Source: Sphingobacteriaceae bacterium
GTDB lineage: Bacteria > Bacteroidota > Bacteroidia > B-17B0 > Aurantibacillaceae
Direction of reading: 5' to 3'
Assembly (NCBI GenBank): GCA_947453445.1
Contig: CANGGP010000003.1
Location: 62,001-126,000, forward strand
DNA: 64,000 nucleotides
Made by a program: the position numbers and the translations under genes. Shown piece after piece: positions 19,117 through 25,601 of the stretch (within the stretch, counting starts at the first letter, position 1; every line of letters begins with the position of its first letter). The notes under the pieces were generated by a model that ran no database searches, was not told where the DNA came from, and was given only the letters and a program-made list of their open reading frames with translations.

Positions 19117-21690
19117 TTAAAAATCACCGTCATCCTCTTCTTCTTTGGCGGTGTTGGCCTTCTTTTTCTCAGCCTTTTCGAGCTCAAATCTTTGCTCCGA
19201 CTTTTTTTGATTTTGTGTTTTAAGGGTGTCGCGCTTAAACAAACCAAATTCTTCTTTAAAAATTTGTTTGATGTTTTGCTTTTCCATTTTAATGTCGGCT
19301 TTAATTTTTTGTTTTAAGCCTTTCTTATCATACTTAATAATTGGATTGTCTAAATTACCCGCCATTAATATAAATGCACTGCGTTTGTTGCTTGGATCAT
19401 TTTCAACCGGACCAAATTCATCGTCTTTATTTTTCCGCTTTTTATTCAAATAATCACTTATTAATAATTGAATGTGGTAGTCGATGTCAAAATCAAATGT
19501 TTGTGTGCCCCAAAAATTAATGTTTAGGGCGCTGTTTTTGATGTTCGTTTGGGGAATGGTGATCAGTCGGTTTTTAATTTCAATTTTACTTTGTAAGCTC
19601 GAAAACTTTATGTGTTTTAATTCATCCACAGCAACATAATTTGATAAACTTTCTAAAGGCTTAAAATCAATTAATTCACCGCGATCGATGTTTAATTCGC
19701 ATGTTGTTTGAATGGATTTTTCATTCACTTCCAATTTATTCGACCAGGTGCCTGAAAAATCAATGTTGGCATTGGCGATGCCTTTGATGTTTTTATCCAT
19801 CAATGTGTTTTGACCAAAATTATTAAATGAACTAAACATTTTTTGAATGTTGATGCCGCTAAAGCTCGATTGCATCACAACCTCAATATGTCCCTTCGAA
19901 TTATCAGCAAATGCATTTAATTCAACATCGCCTTCCGAACTCTCGAATTTCACATCATTCACAAATATTTTTTGATTTTTACATTCAATATCTCCTCTTA
20001 TATTTTTGGCTTCAAACTTTCCAAAAACAAATTTTTGAATTGAAGCGTCTAATTTAAATTCAATGTTTGAAGGAATTAAGGGATTTTCGTTTGCTGCTTG
20101 TGTGTTGTCTTTTGGTAAAAAATCTTCCATCAAAATAACATTCGAGTTTAAGCTGCCTTCAATAATAAAAGGTTCCGAACTGTGGCTTAGTGAAGAAAGT
20201 AAGCCGGGTAGTTTGCCGTTTAATGTAAGATCAGATTGCCCGCGCTTTAATTGTAAATCATGCACTTCAATGTCTTGATCTTTTACACTCACCGATGCGC
20301 TTATCACTTCGTACATTTTATCATCGGCTTTTAATTGCAATTGCAATGCTTTTATTCCGGCATCAATGTTAATGTGGTTGTTCCCTGAAATATTTTGTTT
20401 TTGAAAATCTTCCAATAAACCATTGGCTTCCAAAGCCAAATCCATCTGCCCCTGAATGCTACTAATAGTATCTATTGGCCAAAATTTTTGAATATTCGCC
20501 AGATTAAAACTTGCATTGAGCTTACATTGTATTTCGGGTTTAGAAAAATCACTTAAACGTAATTGTCCACTCAATTTATCATTCAATAAATTCATGCTGA
20601 TTGAACGAAGGTCGATTGATGATTTACTCTGGCTTAATAAAAAATTGCCGTCAACAAAAACTTGATTAACTGTAATGTCATTTGCCTGATAAGTGATTTC
20701 ACCATTTTTAATGCCAAAACTGCTATTTATGGCGTAATTGCCGTTCGTTTGGTATTGCAAATTCCCTTTGGCATAAAAGTTACCTTTGCTTTTATAATCA
20801 TTGATGCGTCCCTTATGTTTTTCAGGCAATAATGATAAAGCCGACTGTATATCCAAATCAGGGGCATCAAATGCCATGTTTATTTGTTGTAAACTATCTT
20901 GATAAATAAAATTTCCTTTTAATTCAATGGCCAATTGGTTCAAATTTAATTTGGCTTGGTTAATGGTATAAACTTTTCCTTTTACTTGGAGATCGACGTC
21001 AAACAATAGATTTTTTTCGATTAAAAAGCCGGTTTTGTTTTGAACCATTTGTTTAATGTCGATATTCGCAACACTCTCTAATTGGTAATCATCTGAAGAA
21101 AAGTTTCCTTTCAACCGAAGGGAATTTATTTGCAAGTCGGTTTTAAAAACCTGTTGTTTGTTTTTATAGCGCAACAAACAATTTTCGATGTTCACCAAGT
21201 TTAAACTAAATTTAACGCTATCGTTGTTTTGTGCCGCGCTATTGCTATTCCAAAAGGTATAATTGTTGCTGCCGTTTTTAAACACCTGCAAATTCGCGTA
21301 AGCATCTTTGAGCTTTATTTTTTCAATGTCATACTTCTTGTTCCAAATATTCATCACATTAAAATGAAGGTTCAATTGATGCGCAAATAAAAGGGTGTCG
21401 CGTTTTTTAATTGGTAAGGCTTCCATGATTAACACATCTTCAAATTGAATGCTGCAATCGGGAAATGTTTTAATTATGGTGAGACGAATATTTTCGGGTT
21501 TAATTTTTACTTCAGCTTTGAGATTTTTATTTAATTCACCGAGAATAACTTGTTTAATATCATTTTCATAAACAAACAACAATAAAATTGCAGCAGCCAA
21601 TAATGCAATAATGGATGCCATGGCAATGATGAAAATTTTCACAACAATTTTATAGGCGCTTTTCGGGCGCTGCATATCTGAATCCACCAT
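19117..21690 (-). CDS. AsmA family envelope protein
   Basis: An 857-residue protein with one N-terminal transmembrane helix (about 17-42) and a very long beta-strand-rich periplasmic domain. The ENIRLTIIKTFPDCSIQFEDVLI segment near residue 67 is typical of AsmA N-termini, and NIDFSGTWSNK near residue 647 belongs to the AsmA C-terminal region. AsmA-like proteins are thought to bridge the periplasm and affect lipid or outer-membrane homeostasis. The tail is highly charged (Lys/Glu), ending EEEDDGDF. The start is at ATG 21690; an internal Met at residue 6 is possible. Confidence 0.85.
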   Translation of the reverse strand: MVDSDMQRPKSAYKIVVKIFIIAMASIIALLAAAILLLFVYENDIKQVILGELNKNLKAEVKIKPENIRLTIIKTFPDCSIQFEDVLIMEALPIKKRDTLLFAHQLNLHFNVMNIWNKKYDIEKIKLKDAYANLQVFKNGSNNYTFWNSNSAAQNNDSVKFSLNLVNIENCLLRYKNKQQVFKTDLQINSLRLKGNFSSDDYQLESVANIDIKQMVQNKTGFLIEKNLLFDVDLQVKGKVYTINQAKLNLNQLAIELKGNFIYQDSLQQINMAFDAPDLDIQSALSLLPEKHKGRINDYKSKGNFYAKGNLQYQTNGNYAINSSFGIKNGEITYQANDITVNQVFVDGNFLLSQSKSSIDLRSISMNLLNDKLSGQLRLSDFSKPEIQCKLNASFNLANIQKFWPIDTISSIQGQMDLALEANGLLEDFQKQNISGNNHINIDAGIKALQLQLKADDKMYEVISASVSVKDQDIEVHDLQLKRGQSDLTLNGKLPGLLSSLSHSSEPFIIEGSLNSNVILMEDFLPKDNTQAANENPLIPSNIEFKLDASIQKFVFGKFEAKNIRGDIECKNQKIFVNDVKFESSEGDVELNAFADNSKGHIEVVMQSSFSGINIQKMFSSFNNFGQNTLMDKNIKGIANANIDFSGTWSNKLEVNEKSIQTTCELNIDRGELIDFKPLESLSNYVAVDELKHIKFSSLQSKIEIKNRLITIPQTNIKNSALNINFWGTQTFDFDIDYHIQLLISDYLNKKRKNKDDEFGPVENDPSNKRSAFILMAGNLDNPIIKYDKKGLKQKIKADIKMEKQNIKQIFKEEFGLFKRDTLKTQNQKKSEQRFELEKAEKKKANTAKEEEDDGDF

Positions 21691-21902
21691 TTAAAGTTGC
21701 TGAATGAAAGCCTAGCTTTTATAACGTAGAAAAAGAAAAATAAACATTCGGTTTTTTATAATTAATGTTAAGGCGTCGGAAGATTGTTTAAAGTAAAAAA
21801 AGCCGATCATTGCTAATACAAATTCATTAGATGCATCAATATAAGTACAAAGATAAATCCATTAATAATAAAGACTGTTTACGAAGGAACTACTGCAAAG
21901 GG

Positions 21903-21930
21903 AAAAAGCCACCCATTTAGGTAGCTTTTT
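21903..21930 (-). terminator. terminator downstream of the split tRNA-Arg
   Basis: The stem 21903-21913 pairs with 21920-21930 (one mismatch). Read on the minus strand it ends in a run of T's. It lies 9 bp beyond the tRNA 3' end. Confidence 0.8.
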
Positions 21931-21939
21931 CTGCTTTTG

Positions 21940-22096
21940 TGGTAGTCCCACTTGGATTCGAACCAAGGGCCGCAGGTTTAGAAAACCTGTGCTCCCCGCC
22001 TGCATTTGCGCTAGCTTGTGCGTCGGCGGGCAGACCCGCCTGCCTTCGCGTTAGCTCATGCGTCGGCGGGCAGGTATCCAGCTGAGCTATGGGACC
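21940..22096 (-). pseudogene. tRNA-Arg(UCU) interrupted by an 80-bp insertion
   Basis: All 77 tRNA positions, including the encoded CCA and the anticodon loop TTTCTAA, are identical to the intact tRNA-Arg at 22523-22599. The gene is split between the D-loop (GCTGGATA) and the 3' strand of the D-stem (GAGC) by exactly 80 bp (21995-22074). With the insert in place the D-arm cannot fold normally, so I call it a pseudogene unless the insert is removed from the RNA. A terminator follows, but no perfect TAnnTTTG box lies upstream. A tRNA intron is unlikely at this position. Confidence 0.85.
21995..22074. repeat. tandem pair of 40-bp GC-rich palindromic units (copy 1)
   Basis: Two consecutive 40-bp units (21995-22034, 22035-22074). 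Each begins CCCGCCTGC and ends GGCGGGCAG(A/G); CCCGCC pairs with GGCGGG and inner CGC with GCG to give an imperfect hairpin. They are much richer in G+C than the surroundings. The second unit is identical to 22171-22210. Confidence 0.92.
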
Positions 22097-22123
22097 AAAA
22101 TATTTATTTAAAGAACTATCACT

Positions 22124-22226
22124 TGTGCTCCCCGCCTGCCTTTGCATTTGCCTGCGCGTCGGCGGGCAGGCCCGCCTGCCTTCGCGTTAGCTCATGCGTC
22201 GGCGGGCAGGTTTCCAGCTGAGCTAT
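22124..22226 (-). pseudogene. tRNA D-arm remnant split by a second 80-bp insertion
   Basis: On the minus strand ATAGCTCAGCTGGAAA (22211-22226) is followed by an 80-bp insert and then GAGCACA (22124-22130). These flanks equal the D-arm of the adjacent tRNA-Arg apart from one base, and the break is at the same position. Beyond these 23 bases no tRNA similarity remains, so it is either a heavily decayed tRNA or a D-arm fragment carried along with the insert. Confidence 0.7.
22131..22210. repeat. tandem pair of 40-bp GC-rich palindromic units (copy 2)
   Basis: Units at 22131-22170 and 22171-22210, with the same architecture as copy 1. Unit 22171-22210 is identical over 40 bp to 22035-22074; the first unit differs in its central loop region. 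Confidence 0.92.
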
Positions 22227-22483
22227 TCTCTATTAATCTCGCTCCATTTTACTTTAATCCTTTCTCTACCCGTTCCACTTTTCCAATACTTCTCTCTTTC
22301 TCGTGCAGTTTTTCGATCAGCTACAATTTCATAAAAGAATATTTTCCAAGGTCGATATGCTTTTGTCGATTTTGTCTTTCCTGAATTATGCTCAACTAAT
22401 CGGCGGTTAACGTCTTCACTCATGCCTACATAAAACCTTAAACCACGATCGGTACTCACCAAAATATAAGTGTGATAAGGCAT
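22223..22483 (-). CDS. GIY-YIG nuclease family protein
   Basis: An 86-residue single-domain GIY-YIG protein. It has the YIL...FYVG core (residues about 6-19), the catalytic arginine region RRLVEHNSGKTKSTK, PWKIFFYE, and the metal-binding glutamate in REREKYWKSG. Such small proteins, often misannotated as UvrC-like, are common in Bacteroidota and probably cut DNA, but their targets are not established. It begins 39 bp after the intact tRNA-Arg on the same strand, beyond its terminator. Its TAG stop lies inside the D-arm remnant (the TAG of TAGCTC), so the 3' end of the gene abuts or was created by that fragment. Confidence 0.87.
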   Translation of the reverse strand: MPYHTYILVSTDRGLRFYVGMSEDVNRRLVEHNSGKTKSTKAYRPWKIFFYEIVADRKTAREREKYWKSGTGRERIKVKWSEINRE

Positions 22484-22496
22484 GGGTTTATAAATT

Positions 22497-22523
22497 AAAA
22501 GCCTTCATGATTTGAAGGCTTTT
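22497..22523 (-). terminator. terminator of the intact tRNA-Arg
   Basis: A perfect 11-bp stem (22497-22507 with 22513-22523) and 5-base loop begin at the last base of the encoded CCA. The minus strand reads GGCTTTTAATTT after it. Confidence 0.9.
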
Positions 22524-22599
22524 GGTAGTCCCACTTGGATTCGAACCAAGGGCCGCAGGTTTAGAAAACCTGTGCTCTATCCAGCTGAGCTATGGGACC
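22523..22599 (-). tRNA. tRNA-Arg(UCU)
   Basis: A 77-base cloverleaf: acceptor GGTCCCA/TGGGACT (first pair G-U), D-arm GCTC/GAGC, anticodon stem CAGGT/ACCTG with loop TTTCTAA (anticodon UCU, reads AGA/AGG), T-arm CTTGG-TTCGAAT-CCAAG, discriminator A and encoded CCA. It has its own promoter upstream and terminator downstream. It is probably the functional copy, given the split second copy nearby. Confidence 0.95.
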
Positions 22600-22642
22600 A
22601 TTTCACTTAAAAACCGCGTAAAATCGCTATTTTTTAAGTACG

Positions 22643-22672
22643 CAAAGGTAAAAAAAGAAATTATTTAAACAA
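22643..22672 (-). promoter_or_regulatory. promoter of tRNA-Arg(UCU)
   Basis: On the minus strand TTG (22670-22672) is followed after 19 bp by TACCTTTG (22643-22650), a perfect TAnnTTTG. The box lies 43 bp before the mature tRNA 5' end, giving a precursor leader for RNase P to remove. Confidence 0.65.
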
Positions 22673-22705
22673 TTATAATTATTTTAGTGCGTTAAGTTTT
22701 TTCCT

Positions 22706-24658
22706 TTGCTATTATCTGTCGTTATTGTCAATTACAACGTGAAGCACTTCCTCGAACAGTGCCTTTACTCGGTTTACAAAGCCATTGGTAAAATTGAGGC
22801 GGAAGTGTTTGTGGTAGATAATAATTCGGTTGACGGCTCAATTGCCCTTATCAAGGAAAAGTTTCCACAAGTTCAACTCATTCAAAACCGCCAAAATACC
22901 GGATTTTCAGTGGCCAACAACCAAGCCATCCGCTTATCCAAAGGAAAATACGTGCTCTTACTGAATCCCGATACCGTTGTGCAAGAGGATACTTTTGAAA
23001 AATGTTTGTCCTTTATGGAAAAACATGCCGATGTCGGTGGGCTTGGAATTAAAATGCTCGACGGCAAAGGCAACTTTTTGCCCGAAAGTAAACGCGGCTT
23101 GCCTACCCCCTCAGTAGCCTTTTACAAACTATTTGGCTTGGCAAAACTATTTCCCAATTCAAAAAAATTTGGACAATACCACCTCACATTCTTAAATAAA
23201 AACGACAATCACAGCGTTGAAGTTTTAAGCGGCGCATTTATGTTGCTACGCCATGAAACATTAAATAAAATAGGCTTGTTAGACGAGGCTTTTTTTATGT
23301 ACGGCGAAGACATCGACCTCTCGTATCGCATCACCCAAGCAGGATACAAAAATTACTATTTTGCCGAAAGTAGCATCATTCATTACAAAGGCGAAAGCAC
23401 AAAAAAAAGTAGCGTAAATTATGTGGTGGTTTTTTACAAAGCCATGGCCATTTTTGCGAAAAAACATTTCAGTAAAAACAATGCGCGCTTGTTTAATTTG
23501 CTCATACACCTGGCCATCTATGTGCGGGCAGGCTTGGCCATTTTAACCCGATTTATAAAACAATTGTTTTTTCCAGCCATCGATTTTACGCTCATTTTAA
23601 TTGGCTTATACTTCTGTAAAAACTTTTATGAATTAAAATTTAAATTGTACCCTAATTTTTACTCCAAAGAAATTCTCGATTTGTTCTTCCCGCTCTATTC
23701 AGGCATTTGGATGCTTTTTGTATTTCTGAGTGGCGGTTATGATTCACCCACAAGATTGCGAAAAATAAGTCGAGGCGTTTTAGTGGGCTCAGCATTCATC
23801 CTAATTGTTTATTCGTTGTTACCTGAATATTATCGCTTTTCGAGGGCTCTAATTTTAATTGGATCAATATACGCTTGGTGTGTTTTTATGTTAACACGCT
23901 TGTTATATCACCAACTAAAAATAAAAGGTTTTAAATTGGGTGGCCCCAAAGTAAATGCCCGCATTGCAATAATTGGCAGTGAATCGGAGTTTAATCGGGT
24001 AAACGACATTTTACAAAAAACCAGTATCGAAACCGATTTTATTGGTTTTATCAGCAACGAAAACAATGGCATTAAAAACAAAGCCTACATTGGCAATTTT
24101 GATCAAATCATAGAAGCCATCGATATTCATCAAATCAACGAAATCATTTTTTGTGCCCGCGATATTTCTTCGCAAAACATCATCGAAAAAATGTTGGCTT
24201 TGGTTACCAAAGGGCTCGAATTTAAAATTGCACCGCCCGAAAGCCTTTCCATTATTGGCAGCAACAGCATCGATACAGCCGGCGATTTGTATGTGATAGA
24301 TGTGAACAATGTTGGAAGAGCTGAAAACAAAAGAAATAAACGCATATTGGACATTGGTCTCAGCCTCCTTTTTATCTTGCTCTTTTGGATTTTCATTTGG
24401 TTTCAAAAAAACAAAAGCCGCTACCTGGCCAATTGTTTCAAGGTATTGTTTGGATTTTATTCTTGGGTGGGATATGGTAAAAACAGCCGAAAGGACTTGC
24501 CTTCTTTAAGGCCTTCGGTGCTTAGTCCGGTTGATTTATTAAAAGGCGATATTAGCGACGAACGCATCAATAAATGCTTGTTGAATTATTCAAAAGATTA
24601 CCATGCTGAAACAGATTTAAAAATCGTGCAAGCCTTGTTTAATAAACTTGATCAATAA
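22706..24658 (+). CDS. family 2 glycosyltransferase fused to a membrane and Rossmann-like domain
   Basis: A 650-residue protein. Residues 1 to about 240 are a GT2 domain (SVVIVNYNVKHFLEQCL, VVDNNSVDGS, NTGFSVANNQA, LLNPDTV, and the base-like EDIDLSYR). It is followed by several transmembrane helices (about 290-410), a Rossmann-like segment (ARIAIIGSESEFNRV, ITDFIGF-type continuation) and one more helix near 560. The second half resembles the N-terminal part of polyprenyl glycosylphosphotransferases but lacks their catalytic domain. It probably adds a sugar to a surface glycan; the sugar is unknown. It starts at TTG; no ATG is available upstream. Confidence 0.82.
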   Translation: MLLSVVIVNYNVKHFLEQCLYSVYKAIGKIEAEVFVVDNNSVDGSIALIKEKFPQVQLIQNRQNTGFSVANNQAIRLSKGKYVLLLNPDTVVQEDTFEKCLSFMEKHADVGGLGIKMLDGKGNFLPESKRGLPTPSVAFYKLFGLAKLFPNSKKFGQYHLTFLNKNDNHSVEVLSGAFMLLRHETLNKIGLLDEAFFMYGEDIDLSYRITQAGYKNYYFAESSIIHYKGESTKKSSVNYVVVFYKAMAIFAKKHFSKNNARLFNLLIHLAIYVRAGLAILTRFIKQLFFPAIDFTLILIGLYFCKNFYELKFKLYPNFYSKEILDLFFPLYSGIWMLFVFLSGGYDSPTRLRKISRGVLVGSAFILIVYSLLPEYYRFSRALILIGSIYAWCVFMLTRLLYHQLKIKGFKLGGPKVNARIAIIGSESEFNRVNDILQKTSIETDFIGFISNENNGIKNKAYIGNFDQIIEAIDIHQINEIIFCARDISSQNIIEKMLALVTKGLEFKIAPPESLSIIGSNSIDTAGDLYVIDVNNVGRAENKRNKRILDIGLSLLFILLFWIFIWFQKNKSRYLANCFKVLFGFYSWVGYGKNSRKDLPSLRPSVLSPVDLLKGDISDERINKCLLNYSKDYHAETDLKIVQALFNKLDQ

Positions 24659-24665
24659 TTTAGCC

Positions 24666-25034
24666 ATGAAACATTTAACTGTCTTACTGTTTCTATTTCT
24701 CTTCGCAAATTTATCAAAATCGCAAAGCAACGAAACGGAGGATAAATACCCGCAAACCGTGGTGATTAAAATGATTGAAATATCCACCAATGGCGCGCCG
24801 GCAAGTGTAGAATCAAAAATGATTATTGTGAACACCGACAATCAAATTGAAAAAAAACCGCTCAGCGACATTAACTATGTAAACGCCGGTAATGAGGGAA
24901 TTGAAAGCAATGCGCTGAAATTAAAAATTGAATTGCAGAAATGGCATAATTTAGGTTTTGTTGTAAAAAGCAGCAATGTAGTAGCCCCAACACATTATTG
25001 TTTGATTTCAACATATGTGCTGCAAAAAAACTAA
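24666..25034 (+). CDS. small secreted protein of unknown function
   Basis: A 122-residue protein with a clear signal peptide (MKHLTVLLFLFLFANLSKSQ). I chose ATG 24666 over an upstream in-frame TTG at 24648 because the signal peptide begins there and the TTG would overlap the glycosyltransferase gene. The mature part is short and hydrophilic, with no motif that I recognise. It lies 7 bp after the glycosyltransferase and may be cotranscribed with it. Confidence 0.65.
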   Translation: MKHLTVLLFLFLFANLSKSQSNETEDKYPQTVVIKMIEISTNGAPASVESKMIIVNTDNQIEKKPLSDINYVNAGNEGIESNALKLKIELQKWHNLGFVVKSSNVVAPTHYCLISTYVLQKN

Positions 25035-25113
25035 TGGCCGGCATCAATGTTAAAGATTGTTTAGCCTGTTGAATTAATGGAATAAATGACTGAATTTAGT
25101 TGAATAATACTTT

Positions 25114-25566
25114 ATGAAAAAAATCATCTTTCTTTTCGCAGCATTCATTTCTTGCTTCACAGGCAAAAGTCAAGCTTTAAACCCTGTAACATGGACGGCT
25201 ACCTACAAAGCGATTTCGGCCACCGAGGGTGAAATTATTTTGCAAGCCAAAATTGAAAAAGGCTGGCACACATACTCGCAGCGACCAACAGAAGCTGGAC
25301 CAATACCCACAAGTTTTGATTTTAAAGCGCTTCCGGCAAATTATGAATTGAATGGCAAAACCATTGAAACCGATGCGCACGAAGAGTTTGTGAAGGCATT
25401 TGATGCCAAAATTTTTGTGTTCACCGACAAAGCAGAGTTTAAACAAAAAATAAAATTAAAGGGGAAAGCCGGCTTTAACGTTCTTGTTAAAATTGAATAC
25501 ATGACTTGTAACGACATGATGTGTTTACCCCCAAAAACCATCGAATTAATGGTTAAAATTCAATAA
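25114..25566 (+). CDS. DsbD N-terminal-like (DsbD alpha) periplasmic protein
   Basis: A 150-residue exported protein: a signal peptide to about residue 20, then an immunoglobulin-like DsbD alpha domain (WTATYKAISATEGEIILQAKIEKGWHTYSQ) with the paired cysteines C130 and C135 in YMTCNDMMCLPP near the C-terminus. In full DsbD this domain passes electrons from the membrane part to periplasmic targets. Here it is a stand-alone copy directly upstream of a complete DsbD (35 bp), probably cotranscribed, and could act as an extra shuttle. The family call is good; the partner is inferred. Confidence 0.85.
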   Translation: MKKIIFLFAAFISCFTGKSQALNPVTWTATYKAISATEGEIILQAKIEKGWHTYSQRPTEAGPIPTSFDFKALPANYELNGKTIETDAHEEFVKAFDAKIFVFTDKAEFKQKIKLKGKAGFNVLVKIEYMTCNDMMCLPPKTIELMVKIQ

Positions 25567-25601
25567 GAAAATAATAGTATTTTTACCTTTTAATTGTGGC
25601 A

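Noticed and set aside
21917-22147. 76-codon minus-strand frame with GPIAQLD and GSNPSGTT
   Set aside because: This is translation through the split tRNA-Arg and its insert; the GPIAQL and GSNPSG strings are typical of translated tRNA genes.
21995-22210. CRISPR array
   Set aside because: The 40-bp units are directly adjacent in pairs with no unique spacers, and no cas gene is present.
22018-22384. Two short + strand frames rich in Ala/Arg (SAGR, PPAFA)
   Set aside because: They are translations of the GC-rich 40-bp repeat units and not genes.
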